The notes under the pieces are model-generated. The model did no database searches. It worked only from the letters and a program-made list of their open reading frames with translations, and was not told the origin of the DNA. Source: Blautia argi (lineage in GTDB: Bacteria; Bacillota; Clostridia; Lachnospirales; Lachnospiraceae). From it: DNA of 64,000 nt. The stretch covers positions 1,929,501-1,993,500 of the forward strand of contig NZ_CP030280.1 in assembly GCF_003287895.1 (NCBI RefSeq), in the 5' to 3' direction. A program made the translations under genes and the position numbers. This document shows, one piece after another, positions 15,433 to 24,793 of the stretch. How positions within the stretch are numbered: the first letter of the stretch is position 1; every line of letters starts with the position of its first letter.

Positions 15433-17127
15433 TCATTCTTCAATTTTTTCCCATAAGCCTGCAGACTCAAAATGCTCCACTGCCTTTCGCGCCTCTTCGG
15501 TAATCTTTTTGCCGTATTTCATCATTTCCAGAAGGCGAATGGCATTTCGGGTAGTAACTCTGCCCTCTTTCAGCAGGTAATTAAAAACCACGTCCTCTTT
15601 CCTTACTTCCTCCTCAAAATGATAGTTTGTATAGCGATCCTCCAGAATATAAGATAGCTCAATATCATGGGTAGCCGCAAAGGACAGTACATTTTCTCCG
15701 CAGATATTCCACAAAATCTCGGAGGAAGCGGCAATACGCTCAATGGTATTGGTTCCCCGAAGCACCTCGTCAATAATACACAGCAAATTTTCTTTCTTTT
15801 TCGCCTCGTCCAGAATTCTCTTTAAAGAACGGATTTCCACGATAAAATAGCTTTCTCCGCTTTCCAAATCGTCCCGCAACGCCATAGAAGTCATAACCTT
15901 GAAAAAGGGTGCTTTATAGGAAGCTGCAGTACAGGTATAAGCAGTCTGTGCTAAAATAGCATTAATTGCAATATTTTTCAGAAATGTGGATTTTCCGGAA
16001 GCGTTGGAGCCTGTAACCAAAACCCCACCTCTGGCTGTAATACTGTTGGCAACCGGATTGTTAATCAGAGGGTGATATAACTCCTTTACCTCCATAGAAG
16101 CCTGAGTCCCTGCATCAAAATCAGGCAGGCAATAATAAGGCAAAATTTCCCGAAAAGAGGCTATGGAAATCATACTGTCCAGATAACCCAAAAGGGAAAT
16201 CAGCCCTTCTGCCTCTACCATATGCTCCTGCATACTTTTCATCATATCGTGAAACTTTATCAGGTCAATATGGGTTGTCATACGGATATAATCCTTCAAA
16301 AGGTCGTCCAGTCCGCTGCTTCCCAGACTACTTCTGTCTGTAACCCAGAATGCACCTTTTTGAAACCCGGACAGTGCTTTCCTGTACTGTCTTCCCTGTT
16401 CTTCATAGGTCTTCAGTTCCGAAATCCCTGCCTTTTCCAGCAGCTTTTCTGCCCTGAGAAGCTGCAGCACACAGCGAAAGCTGGTCAGATATGCATCAAT
16501 TTCCCCCTTTTTCCCCCAATAGGTTGCAATGTTAAACCCACATACAGCAAGAAAAATCAATACACCGGGATTGGGCTTTAAAATAAAACAGACAAGAGAA
16601 AGCAAAAAAGCTGCAAAACAGCAAATCTGTCCCTTTTTCCCCTGAATTGTCACCTCAGAGGTGACATGAACAGCTTCAAATACACTTACATTTCCCGGAC
16701 GCCTGATATTGGAAAGAATGGTCTGCACCAAATGCCGTTCTGTTTCATGGGTTCGGAAAAACTCCATAAGACGCTGCCTTTCTTTCAGCTCCTCTGCCTC
16801 AAAAACTGGTCTTCGCAAAAGCTCATAAAGCCGCTCTGCGCCCACTGGAGAAGTACATTGATTCATCAGAATAAAAATACGATTCATGTCCAAATCATTC
16901 CAGGTGATATCATCAATGGAAAATTCTTCTTTTTCACGCTGACGAAAGAACTGGGCAATATGCTCCAGTTCTTCGTAAGTATACTCTTTTTGAGGAATTT
17001 TACCCCAGGAATTTTTGATTCTGTCTAAAAGAAGCTTTTTATTGCCCCGATTCTGCAAGACAATAAAAATAGCCACAGTGACGAAAAACGCAATGGGAAG
17101 AACAATGCCCGGTGTGAAAAATTTCAT
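15433..17127 (-). CDS. Membrane-anchored MutS-like ATPase
   Basis: A 564-aa protein. One N-terminal TM (about residues 7-25) and a hydrophobic hairpin of two more TMs (about 170-210) precede a MutS domain III/V-like core. The ATPase has Walker A GSNASGKSTFLKNIAINAIL, Walker B LLCIIDEVLRGTN and AATHDIELSYIL. It lacks the mismatch-recognition and connector domains of MutS1, so mismatch repair is unlikely. Such membrane MutS homologues occur in Firmicutes and have no settled role. It lies 12 bases past hemL, apparently the last gene of the tetrapyrrole operon, which is unexpected company. Confidence 0.8.
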   Translation of the reverse strand: MKFFTPGIVLPIAFFVTVAIFIVLQNRGNKKLLLDRIKNSWGKIPQKEYTYEELEHIAQFFRQREKEEFSIDDITWNDLDMNRIFILMNQCTSPVGAERLYELLRRPVFEAEELKERQRLMEFFRTHETERHLVQTILSNIRRPGNVSVFEAVHVTSEVTIQGKKGQICCFAAFLLSLVCFILKPNPGVLIFLAVCGFNIATYWGKKGEIDAYLTSFRCVLQLLRAEKLLEKAGISELKTYEEQGRQYRKALSGFQKGAFWVTDRSSLGSSGLDDLLKDYIRMTTHIDLIKFHDMMKSMQEHMVEAEGLISLLGYLDSMISIASFREILPYYCLPDFDAGTQASMEVKELYHPLINNPVANSITARGGVLVTGSNASGKSTFLKNIAINAILAQTAYTCTAASYKAPFFKVMTSMALRDDLESGESYFIVEIRSLKRILDEAKKKENLLCIIDEVLRGTNTIERIAASSEILWNICGENVLSFAATHDIELSYILEDRYTNYHFEEEVRKEDVVFNYLLKEGRVTTRNAIRLLEMMKYGKKITEEARKAVEHFESAGLWEKIEE

Positions 17128-17139
17128 AAGTTCCCCCTT

Positions 17140-18414
17140 TTATGCAAAATAATCCTGTAAAAGCTGCAAGGTAGCCTGAATTTCTGTTTCCGTATGTGCA
17201 TCAGAGAGAAACATGGCTTCAAACTGAGAAGGCGCCATATGCACCCCATGATTCAGCATGTACTGGAAATAATCTGAAAATGCCTTTGTATTCGAAGTCT
17301 TTGCAGAGGCATAATCTGTGACCTTTTCTTTGGTAAAGAAAATGCAGCCCAGCGAAGATACAGAATTCACCTGATACGGCACTTCCTTTTCTTTGAAAAT
17401 CTTACGGATTCCGTCGAAGAGCAGCTCACCCTTCTGATACAGACGCTTGTAAATGTCCTGATCCTCCCAGAGAATTTTAAGCTGAGCCAGGCCGGCTGCC
17501 ATGGCAATAGGATTGCCGCTTAAAGTTCCTGCCTGATACACAGGGCCTGCCGGAGCCACTATTTCCATAATTTCTCTTCTTCCGCCGTAAGCGCCTACCG
17601 GCATACCTGCGCCGATAATCTTTCCATAGGTTACTAAATCCGGAGTGATGCCGAAATAGCCTGCTGCCCCGGAAAAACTCAGACGGAAGCCTGTAATTAC
17701 CTCATCAAAAATCAGAAGCGCTTTATGTTTGTCGCACAAATCTCGAAGTCCCTGCAAAAAGCCTTCTGCCGGAGGAACCACGCCCATGTTTGCTCCCACA
17801 GGCTCTACAATCACGGCTGCCACCTGGTCGTTGCTCTCTTCCATTAAGCACTCCACACTTTTTAAATCATTATATACGGCAATCATGGTATCCTGGGTGC
17901 AGCCCTTTGGCACACCTGCACTGTCCGGCACTCCACTTGTCATGACACCGCTTCCTGCACTTACCAGCATAGCGTCTGTGTGACCATGATAACAGCCTGC
18001 AAATTTAATGATTTTAGATTTTCCTGTATAGCCTCTTGCCACACGAAGTGCGCTCATCACTGCCTCTGTACCGGAATTTACCATACGAATCATTTCCACA
18101 TGTGGAATTCTCTCACAGATAAATTCTGCCATCTCTACTTCTTTTTCTGTAGCACAGCCAAAACTCAGACCGTTTTCACTGGCACGGATTACTGCCTCTT
18201 TTATCTGCTGATTGTTGTGTCCCAGAATCATAGGTCCCCAGGAATCAATATAATCAATATATTCGTTTCCGTCCACATCAAAAATTTTGCTGCCCACTGC
18301 CCCCTGAATAAAACGGGGCGCCTCCTCCACAGATCCATAGGCGCGCACCGGACTGTTCACTCCGCCCGGAATTCTTTTTACTGCTCTTTGAAATAATTCT
18401 TCTGATTTTGTCAT
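17140..18414 (-). CDS. hemL: Glutamate-1-semialdehyde 2,1-aminomutase
   Basis: A 424-aa PLP enzyme of usual length with RIPGGVNSPVRAYG near the N terminus, MVNSGTEAVMSALRVARGYT, LIFDEVITGFRLS and the PLP-lysine motif TYGKIIGAGMPVGAYGG. It converts glutamate semialdehyde to 5-aminolevulinate, second step of the C5 pathway. Its ATG shares one base with the hemB stop (TAATG), so translation is coupled. Part of the hemA-to-hemL operon feeding corrinoid and siroheme synthesis; no later heme genes are in the window. Confidence 0.97.
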   Translation of the reverse strand: MTKSEELFQRAVKRIPGGVNSPVRAYGSVEEAPRFIQGAVGSKIFDVDGNEYIDYIDSWGPMILGHNNQQIKEAVIRASENGLSFGCATEKEVEMAEFICERIPHVEMIRMVNSGTEAVMSALRVARGYTGKSKIIKFAGCYHGHTDAMLVSAGSGVMTSGVPDSAGVPKGCTQDTMIAVYNDLKSVECLMEESNDQVAAVIVEPVGANMGVVPPAEGFLQGLRDLCDKHKALLIFDEVITGFRLSFSGAAGYFGITPDLVTYGKIIGAGMPVGAYGGRREIMEIVAPAGPVYQAGTLSGNPIAMAAGLAQLKILWEDQDIYKRLYQKGELLFDGIRKIFKEKEVPYQVNSVSSLGCIFFTKEKVTDYASAKTSNTKAFSDYFQYMLNHGVHMAPSQFEAMFLSDAHTETEIQATLQLLQDYFA

Positions 18415-19400
18415 TATCCGATTCTTCCTTCCTCAATAAATCTGGCAATTTCCTTAGCAAAATAGGTGAGATAAATATCTGTTCCCGCACGGTAAGCGCT
18501 GACTGCCATTTCACAGATAATCCGGTCTTCTTCAATATAGCCCAGCTTTGCTCCTGCCTTTACCATGGCGTATTCGCCACTGACAGAATAAGTTGCCACA
18601 GGGAGCTGAATCCTGTCTTTGACCTCACGCACCATATCCAGATAAGACATGGCAGGCTTAATCATGATAATATCTGCACCTTCTTCCACGTCTAAAAGCG
18701 CCTCCTTGATGCCCTCTCTTCTGTTGTGGAAATCCATCTGATAGCTCTTTCTGTCCCCAAAAGATGGCGCAGAGCCTGCTGCATCACGGAATGGACCGTA
18801 AAAGGCAGAGGCATATTTCACAGCATAGGACATAATTGGAATTTCCTTGTGTCCGTTTTGATCCAGAATGCTGCGGATAGCCCTCACTCTTCCGTCCATC
18901 ATGTCTGACGGCGCTACCATATCCGCACCTGCCTGCACATGGGATAAAGCGGTTTTTGCCAGAAGCTCTAAAGTCTGATCATTTTCCACCTCATGACCGC
19001 AGAGTACGCCGCAGTGTCCGTGAGAGGTGTATTCACACATACATACATCTGTAATAAGATACATGTCCTGTCCAAACTCTGCCCTTGCTTTTTCCAGAGT
19101 TCTCTGTACAATGCCGTTTCTGGCATATGCCTGGCTTCCCACTTCGTCCTTTACATCAGGAATACCAAAAAACATCACTTTATTCACTCCAGCGTCCAAA
19201 AGCTCCCCCAGAGCCTCTGGTAACATATCAATGCTGTAGCGGTACTGTCCCGGCATGGTAGGGATTTCTTCCTTGATACCAGTTCCTTCTTTTACAAAAA
19301 GCGGATAAATCAGAGAACTCTTGTCCACCCTTGTTTCTCTGACCATTTTCCGCATGATTTCGCTTCCTCTCAATCTTCTGGGTCTAATATTCATTTCCAT
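18414..19400 (-). CDS. hemB: Delta-aminolevulinic acid dehydratase (porphobilinogen synthase)
   Basis: A 328-aa protein with RPRRLRGSEIMRKMVRET, the metal-binding region DVCMCEYTSHGHCGVL (Cys-rich, zinc type), the Schiff-base region SYAVKYASAFYGPFRDAA and MIKPAMSYLDMVREVKD. It condenses two 5-aminolevulinates to porphobilinogen. The ATG at 19400 has AAGGAG 8 bases upstream; a GTG at 19409 abuts that site and is less likely. It lies 19 bases after cobA-hemD. Confidence 0.97.
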   Translation of the reverse strand: MEMNIRPRRLRGSEIMRKMVRETRVDKSSLIYPLFVKEGTGIKEEIPTMPGQYRYSIDMLPEALGELLDAGVNKVMFFGIPDVKDEVGSQAYARNGIVQRTLEKARAEFGQDMYLITDVCMCEYTSHGHCGVLCGHEVENDQTLELLAKTALSHVQAGADMVAPSDMMDGRVRAIRSILDQNGHKEIPIMSYAVKYASAFYGPFRDAAGSAPSFGDRKSYQMDFHNRREGIKEALLDVEEGADIIMIKPAMSYLDMVREVKDRIQLPVATYSVSGEYAMVKAGAKLGYIEEDRIICEMAVSAYRAGTDIYLTYFAKEIARFIEEGRIG

Positions 19401-19419
19401 AACTTCCACTCCTTTTGCC

Positions 19420-20937
19420 TTACTTACGGGCTGTTTTTCCCTTTAATTCTATTACCAGTTCCAAAAGGCTGTCAATAGACGCTTCCCTGGCTCTGTAAGT
19501 TTCCATGCCAAGGGCATCTGCCTCTGCCTGTGTCTGTCTGCCAATGCAAGCTGCCCGCACCTTTGTAAAGTCAAGCCCTTTTGCCGCCTCTCGAAAGCCT
19601 CTTACTGTAGAAGCACTGGTAAAGACTGCACAGTCAATATCCCCTGTTTCAAATCCTTTTTTGCGGTCAATCAAATCTCTTGTTTCATAAAAAGTATCGT
19701 AAATAGGAATATCATCCACCTGGATTCCCGGCTTTTGAGATAGCTCTGTAAGAATTTCCTGGTTGCACATTCTGGCTCTGGGCAAAAGGATTTTTTCTGT
19801 TCCTTCACAAAGCTCACACAGTCCCCTTCCCAAGGCTTCCCCGTCAAAAATTTCCGGCATATAATCTGCAAAAATTCCTCTTTCCTTTAATGCCTTTGTT
19901 GTTCCCTTTCCAATGGCTGCAATTTTCAGCTTTGCCAGAGCACGGATATCTGTATGGCATTCCTGCAGTTTTTCAAAGAACACCCGCACTCCTGTAGGAC
20001 TGGTAAACACAGTCCACTGATAAGTATCCAATTTTTCCAGAACTTCCAAAAGCTGTGCATTTTCCTCCACTGGCTCTGTGCGAATGGCAGGCAGCTCCAG
20101 CACTTCTGCTCCCATAAGGCGCAATTTTTCTGCCATAGAGGAAATCAAATCTCTGGGACGGGTCACTAAAACCTTATATCCGGAAAGAGGCAGCTTTTCA
20201 TGCCATGCAAATTCCTCTGAAAGAGCACAGACTCTTCCCACCACAATAATCGCGGGGGTTTCAATTCCCTGCCTCTTTACCTCTTCTTCTAAAGTGGAAA
20301 TGGTTGCCACAATCCGCTTCTGTCCTGCTGTAGTGCCTTTCTGCAAAATCGCGGCAGGCATATCCTTATCCATACCTGCCTGCAGCAAAGACCCACAGAT
20401 ATCCGACAGGGCGCTGACACCCATCAAAAAGACCAGGGTTCCCTTTGTACGAACCAGGGCTTCAAAGTCAATATCATAGGCTGCTCCCTGCTTTTTATGT
20501 CCTGTAATAATATGCACAGACGAGGTAAAATCTCTGTGTGTCACCGGAATCCCGTTGTAGGCAGGCACTGCAATGGGAGAAGTCACTCCCGGCACCACTT
20601 CATAGGGAATCCCTTCTTTCACCAGCAGTTCCAACTCCTCTCCGCCTCTACCGAAAAGGAAGGGGTCGCCGCCCTTTAGCCGCACCACACGGTATCCTTT
20701 TTTAGCCTCCTCTACCAGCACCTGATTAATCTGTTCCTGGGGCATAGTATGATGAGAAGCCCGTTTTCCCACATTGATGCACCGCACCTGTTCCGGTATC
20801 CGTGAGAGAATCTCCTGACCTACCAAACTGTCGTAAACAACCACCTCTGCCTGCCTTAAGATTTCCATACCTTTTACGGTGAGCAGTCCTACATCACCCG
20901 GGCCTGCGCCTACCAGCCAGACTTTTCCTGTATTCAT
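19420..20937 (-). CDS. cobA-hemD: Fused uroporphyrinogen-III C-methyltransferase / uroporphyrinogen-III synthase
   Basis: A 505-aa two-domain protein. Residues 1-245 are SUMT (CobA/CysG-C): VWLVGAGPGDVGLLTVKG, VVYDSLV, RLKGGDPFLFGRGGEE, VVPGVTSPIAVPAYNGIPVT. Residues about 250-500 are HemD: VLVTRPRDLISSMAEKL, TVFTSPTGVRVFFEKL, AVFTSASTVRGF. The fusion closes uroporphyrinogen III and methylates it to precorrin-2, committing it to siroheme/cobalamin. The ATG at 20937 sits one base past the hemC stop with AGGAAGGGAGAG ahead. This fusion is common in clostridia. Confidence 0.96.
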   Translation of the reverse strand: MNTGKVWLVGAGPGDVGLLTVKGMEILRQAEVVVYDSLVGQEILSRIPEQVRCINVGKRASHHTMPQEQINQVLVEEAKKGYRVVRLKGGDPFLFGRGGEELELLVKEGIPYEVVPGVTSPIAVPAYNGIPVTHRDFTSSVHIITGHKKQGAAYDIDFEALVRTKGTLVFLMGVSALSDICGSLLQAGMDKDMPAAILQKGTTAGQKRIVATISTLEEEVKRQGIETPAIIVVGRVCALSEEFAWHEKLPLSGYKVLVTRPRDLISSMAEKLRLMGAEVLELPAIRTEPVEENAQLLEVLEKLDTYQWTVFTSPTGVRVFFEKLQECHTDIRALAKLKIAAIGKGTTKALKERGIFADYMPEIFDGEALGRGLCELCEGTEKILLPRARMCNQEILTELSQKPGIQVDDIPIYDTFYETRDLIDRKKGFETGDIDCAVFTSASTVRGFREAAKGLDFTKVRAACIGRQTQAEADALGMETYRAREASIDSLLELVIELKGKTARK

Positions 20938-20938
20938 A

Positions 20939-21841
20939 CTATGCTCTCCCTTCCTGTCTTTTTTCACATCTGCTGCGAAGTTCCTTTGCCAGGGAAATTC
21001 CCAGCTCTTCTGCGTCTTTTGCACTGCCTGTCTTATCGCCCTTTTCATAGTTTCCGGTTTTCTCATCATAATAAAGTCCCAAAAGGAAAAGCTCCTCTCC
21101 CTTTAGCACTGCATGAGCCGCTACCGGAGAAGAACAGCCGCCGTCCAGAAAACGGACAAAGGCTCTTTCTGCTGTTGCTGCATAAAGACTTTCCCTGCTG
21201 GCAAACTCTGTCAGGTAACCTGCGTCCTCTCCTCTGCGTCCTTGTACGGCCAGGATTCCCTGTCCTGCTGCCGGAATCATCTCCTCTGGCTCAAAATAAC
21301 GGGAAATCCGATTTTTCAGTCCCAGACGCTTTAAGCCGGCTGCCGCCAGAATCAGTCCGCTGTATTCCCCGCTGTCCAACTTTGCAAGCCTTGTCTGTAC
21401 GTTTCCCCGGACACTTTTGCACTCCATATCTGGATAAAGCTCTTTGAGCTGCAAAATTCTTCTGAGGCTGGAGCAGCCTATGGGCTTTGTCTTATCCAAG
21501 GTATCCGTTCCTTTGGGAAGCACCAGCACATCTCTTGGGTCCTCTCTTTTGGAAAATGCCAAAAGAGGTAATTCCTCAGATACTTCCATGGGCATATCTT
21601 TTAAGCTATGCACGGAAATATCAGTTCTTTTATCCAGAAGCGCCTTATCCAGCTCCTTTACAAAAAGTCCCTTTCCTCCGATTTTATCCAGGGTTCTGTC
21701 TAAAATTTTATCCCCTGTGGTCTTCATGGTACAGATTTCTGCTTCTACCCCATTTCCACTGTTTTCAATGGCCTTTTTCACCATTTCACTCTGCACCACA
21801 GCCAGCCTGCTTTCCCGGCTTCCAATGATTATTTTTCGCAT
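20939..21841 (-). CDS. hemC: Hydroxymethylbilane synthase (porphobilinogen deaminase)
   Basis: A 300-aa protein starting MRKIIIGSRESRLAVVQSE, with HSLKDMPMEV, VRGNVQTRLAKLDSGEYSGL and FLDGGCSSPVAAHAVL, where the Cys carries the dipyrromethane cofactor. It polymerises four porphobilinogens. Its start overlaps the end of the precorrin-2 dehydrogenase gene by 13 bases. Length is normal for the family. Confidence 0.97.
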   Translation of the reverse strand: MRKIIIGSRESRLAVVQSEMVKKAIENSGNGVEAEICTMKTTGDKILDRTLDKIGGKGLFVKELDKALLDKRTDISVHSLKDMPMEVSEELPLLAFSKREDPRDVLVLPKGTDTLDKTKPIGCSSLRRILQLKELYPDMECKSVRGNVQTRLAKLDSGEYSGLILAAAGLKRLGLKNRISRYFEPEEMIPAAGQGILAVQGRRGEDAGYLTEFASRESLYAATAERAFVRFLDGGCSSPVAAHAVLKGEELFLLGLYYDEKTGNYEKGDKTGSAKDAEELGISLAKELRSRCEKRQEGRA

Positions 21842-22323
21842 ATTTCCTCTTCCTTTCGGCTTTGTTCTAAGGCCTTCTGTGTTTTCTGCCGTACCTCTTT
21901 TACTTTTTTGTGGTTTTTTCCGCTGCCGTTAAAGCCCAGCACCACCCCGTCGTATTCCAGAATACCCGGAAAATGAAAATCACACTTAAGCTGATTACTG
22001 GCTGTATTCACCGGTATACCAAGACATTTACAGGCACTGTAAATATCCTCATTGACCTTCTCATCATCTGTAGCGGCAAGCACAAGATCCGCATCATACA
22101 AATCCTCTCTTTCATAGGACTTCTGCCTGTATACCAGCTTTCCCTCTGCCGCAAGAGATGCCATTTCCTCTGTGCAGACAGGAGCAATCACTGCAAGCTC
22201 TCCCACAAAGTCCAAAAGCGTCTTCACTCTTCTGGTAGCAATCACACCTGCCCCCAGCACCACTGCCTTTTTTTCGCTTAAATCCACAAACATGGGAAAA
22301 AATTTCTTTTCTTCAGTCTTCAT
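21829..22323 (-). CDS. Precorrin-2 dehydrogenase (MET8/SirC type)
   Basis: A 164-aa protein with a Rossmann fold: FPMFVDLSEKKAVVLGAGVI, ATRRVKTLLDFV, LVLAATDDEKVNEDIYSACK, NTASNQLKCDFHFPGILEYD. It matches the N-terminal NAD-binding domain of CysG and stand-alone SirC: it oxidises precorrin-2 to sirohydrochlorin, the substrate of CbiK. The ATG at 22323 overlaps the end of hemA by 11 bases. The short C terminus (KNHKKVKEVRQK) lacks the CysG chelatase half, consistent with cobalt insertion by the separate CbiK domain. Confidence 0.9.
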   Translation of the reverse strand: MKTEEKKFFPMFVDLSEKKAVVLGAGVIATRRVKTLLDFVGELAVIAPVCTEEMASLAAEGKLVYRQKSYEREDLYDADLVLAATDDEKVNEDIYSACKCLGIPVNTASNQLKCDFHFPGILEYDGVVLGFNGSGKNHKKVKEVRQKTQKALEQSRKEEEICEK

Positions 22324-23542
22324 ACAGCTTTTCCAGCCCTTCCACACAATTCAAAAATTCCTGCTCCTCTAAAAAATCCTTAAGCCCGAACATCATTTTA
22401 TTGACAACCTTTGCCGCCGCTGTATCAATGGCATTTAACAGATTTTCCCTGTCAGTGTCCTCCATAGGGGTTTTCCTGAGAATCTTTAAAATACGCAGAT
22501 TCAAATCCTGCACAGCCTCTGCCTTGATATCCTGGATTCTGGGAATCAGATTTCTTCCTCCATACCAGTTGTAGAAGTCTTCCATCTGCTCTTTCAAAAT
22601 CTCCCCTGCCTTTTCCATACTTTCCTTCAGTTTTGGCGAAGCTGCGGAAATTTTAAAGCTGTCAATGTCATAAAGGGTAATACCATCCAGCTCTCCCACT
22701 GTTGGCTCAATATCCCTAGGCACAGCCAGATCAATAAGAATCAGATGTTCGGAAGGCTCTGCTTCCTCTAAAAGTTCTCTTGTCAGGGTATAATTGGGAC
22801 TCGCTGTTGCACTGACCACCAAATCGCACTGAGGCAGAAATTCTCCTCTGTCCCCATAATTAATCCGCTGGCAGCCTCTTGGAATATTCACCACACCACT
22901 TCTGTACTGCCGCACAGTGACCGTCACCTCTGCTCCGGCCTCCTTAAGCGCCAGAGCCGCTACTTTTCCCATTTCTCCATTTCCAATCACCATACAGGTT
23001 TTACCAAAAAGAGAAAAGCCTTTTTCCTCCAGACAGTGAATGGCCTGATGAATGACCGAGCTGTTGCCTCTTGAGAAAACCACCTTTGTCTTTACCTTTT
23101 TTGCTGCTGTCACTGCCATGCGAAACAGCACCTCCAACACATTGTCTGTGCAGTAGGATTCCCTTGAAAGGCTTAAGGCGTCCTTTACCTGGGTAATAAT
23201 CTGATCCTCTGCCAGAATCTGGGATTTCAGCCCACTGGTCAAGTAAAACAAATGTTTAACCGCCTCTTCCTCTGTCCTCTCCGTAAAGTATTGCCTGTAA
23301 AGCCCCGGTTCCTTCTCCTTTTCCCTACACAAAAATTCATAGAGCGATCCCTGCCACTCCTCCTCTGTGCTTGCCCAGATTTCCATTCGGTTGCAGGTTG
23401 ATAAGATAATACAGCCTGCAATCCCCGGTTCTGCCTTTAAATGCTCCATTGCGGCTACGGCATTTTTTTTCGTAAAAGAAAACTGCGCCCGGATATCCAC
23501 GGCTGCCCTGCTGTAGTCAATGCCAATCATGGAAATACTCAT
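22313..23542 (-). CDS. hemA: Glutamyl-tRNA reductase
   Basis: A 409-aa protein with the catalytic-Cys motif CIILSTCNRMEIWAS (about residue 50), HLFYLTSGLKSQILAEDQI, the NADPH-binding VIGNGEMGKVAALALKEAGA and a C-terminal helical dimerisation region. First enzyme of the C5 tetrapyrrole pathway and first gene of the leftward operon. It is transcribed divergently from the cobalamin-riboswitch/cbiM unit. Confidence 0.96.
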   Translation of the reverse strand: MSISMIGIDYSRAAVDIRAQFSFTKKNAVAAMEHLKAEPGIAGCIILSTCNRMEIWASTEEEWQGSLYEFLCREKEKEPGLYRQYFTERTEEEAVKHLFYLTSGLKSQILAEDQIITQVKDALSLSRESYCTDNVLEVLFRMAVTAAKKVKTKVVFSRGNSSVIHQAIHCLEEKGFSLFGKTCMVIGNGEMGKVAALALKEAGAEVTVTVRQYRSGVVNIPRGCQRINYGDRGEFLPQCDLVVSATASPNYTLTRELLEEAEPSEHLILIDLAVPRDIEPTVGELDGITLYDIDSFKISAASPKLKESMEKAGEILKEQMEDFYNWYGGRNLIPRIQDIKAEAVQDLNLRILKILRKTPMEDTDRENLLNAIDTAAAKVVNKMMFGLKDFLEEQEFLNCVEGLEKLYED

Positions 23543-23595
23543 ATTTTTAATCTCCCATATCTTTTGTTGCTTTTCTAAAAATCTTTTTTCATCTT

Positions 23596-23624
23596 AGCAT
23601 AGAATTCTTTTAGACGCAACTTAA
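23596..23624 (-). promoter_or_regulatory. Probable hemA promoter
   Basis: Minus-strand TTAAGT (23619-23624) and TATGCT (23596-23601) are 17 bases apart, about 50 bases ahead of hemA. The match is moderate. No riboswitch-like structure is seen between it and hemA, so unlike cbiM and cbiD this operon does not look corrinoid-attenuated. Confidence 0.4.
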
Positions 23625-23663
23625 GTATTTTGTAATTTTTGTACAATTTTCTTTCCGAAAACA

Positions 23664-23691
23664 TTGACAAAATCTCCCTATATGTTACAAT
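23664..23691 (+). promoter_or_regulatory. Promoter of the cbiM leader
   Basis: Consensus TTGACA (23664-23669) and TACAAT (23686-23691) at 16-base spacing; transcription would begin near 23698, just ahead of the riboswitch. Confidence 0.7.
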
Positions 23692-23710
23692 GAAGCAAGA
23701 ATTGAATGTA

Positions 23711-23865
23711 TCAAGGTGCCTGCCATGCAGGAGAATAGGAAAGTTAAGTGAAAATCTTACACGGTCACGCCGCTGTAATGGAGGAGCTGTAGTTTCAATA
23801 TGTCACTGAGATTTTTCGGGAAGGCGAAAATACAGCAATGATACCTGAGTCAGAAGACCTGCCTT
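23711..23865 (+). ncRNA. Cobalamin riboswitch (canonical)
   Basis: The conserved elements occur in order: GGTGCC at 23715, AGGAAAGTTAAGTGAAAATC, CGCTGTAATGG, the B12-box region GTCACTGAG with TCGGGAAGGCG, and the closing GAGTCAGAAGACCTGCC. Some 100 bases further on is a hairpin terminator before cbiM, so control is probably by transcription attenuation: corrinoid bound, cobalt uptake off. Confidence 0.95.
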
Positions 23866-23968
23866 ATACATGCGATTTACACAGGTTACGAACGATGGCC
23901 TTGTGTAAGAACAGGTTGGCTCATAGCAGATCAATTCACTTTGCTATCCCCCTCTTGTTCTTCTGATG

Positions 23969-23998
23969 CCTGTCGGTCTTTGCCGTACAGGTTTTTTT
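23969..23998 (+). terminator. Riboswitch-controlled terminator before cbiM
   Basis: CCTGT-CGG (23969-23976) pairs with CCG-T-ACAGG (23983-23991) with one bulged T, followed by seven T. ACAGG segments upstream could form competing pairings, as expected for an antiterminator. Confidence 0.8.
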
Positions 23999-24044
23999 CT
24001 ATTTATAAAACTTTTATTCATGAAAATCAGAAGGGAGAAGAAAA

Positions 24045-24755
24045 ATGAGTAAAAATCAAAAACGGATTCTTGTACTGGCAAGCGCCTTTGCGCTTACCTT
24101 CGGCATTGTCCCAACCGTCAGTGCCATGCACATTATGGAAGGCTACCTTCCGGGCGGATTCTGCATTGCATGGGGTGTTCTTTGTATCCCGTTTCTCATT
24201 GCAGGATTCATGTCTATTAAAAAGACGTTAAACGAACACAGAAACCTGGTCACACTGCTTGCCATGTCCGGCGCCTTTGTCTTTGTGATTTCTTCTTTGA
24301 AAATTCCTTCCGTAACAGGAAGCTGTTCTCACATGACAGGTACAGGACTTGGGGCCATTTTATTCGGCCCTGCCGCGGTTTCCATTCTGGGACTGATTGT
24401 CCTTTTGTTCCAGGCTATTTTGCTGGCACATGGCGGACTTACTACCATTGGTGCAAACACCTTTTCCATGGCAATCGCAGGACCCTTTGTTTCTTACGGT
24501 GTATATAAATTACTTCAGAAGACAAATCTGAGCAAAAAAGTCTGTGTCTTCTTTGCTGCATTTTTAGGCGATTTGTTTACCTACTGCGTAACCGCAGCGC
24601 AGATGGCGCTGGCACACAACGCAGACACCACCTTTGGCGCTGCTTTTGGCAAATTCTTAATGGTATTTGCTCCTACTCAGATACCTCTGGCACTGATTGA
24701 AGGAGTCATTACCGTACTGATTATCATGGGGTCTGGAATCCTATGCAAAACCTGA
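24045..24755 (+). CDS. cbiM: Cobalt ECF transporter substrate-binding component CbiM
   Basis: A 236-aa membrane protein. A signal peptide (about residues 1-27) ends just before [16 protein letters not shown]; in CbiM the new N terminus Met-His is the cobalt ligand. Motifs [18 protein letters not shown] and [20 protein letters not shown] and about six TM helices follow. It captures Co2+ for the CbiMNQO importer. First gene after the cobalamin riboswitch; cbiN follows by 38 bases. Confidence 0.97.
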   Translation: MSKNQKRILVLASAFALTFGIVPTVSAMHIMEGYLPGGFCIAWGVLCIPFLIAGFMSIKKTLNEHRNLVTLLAMSGAFVFVISSLKIPSVTGSCSHMTGTGLGAILFGPAAVSILGLIVLLFQAILLAHGGLTTIGANTFSMAIAGPFVSYGVYKLLQKTNLSKKVCVFFAAFLGDLFTYCVTAAQMALAHNADTTFGAAFGKFLMVFAPTQIPLALIEGVITVLIIMGSGILCKT

Positions 24756-24793
24756 GCTTCGTGCCATTGGTTATTTAAAGGAGGGAAAGTAAG

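Noticed and set aside
15088..15456. A 122-codon plus-strand frame spanning the end of the Cys-rich gene
   Set aside because: It crosses a terminator hairpin and runs into the MutS-like gene end, with no ribosome site and AT-rich random composition.
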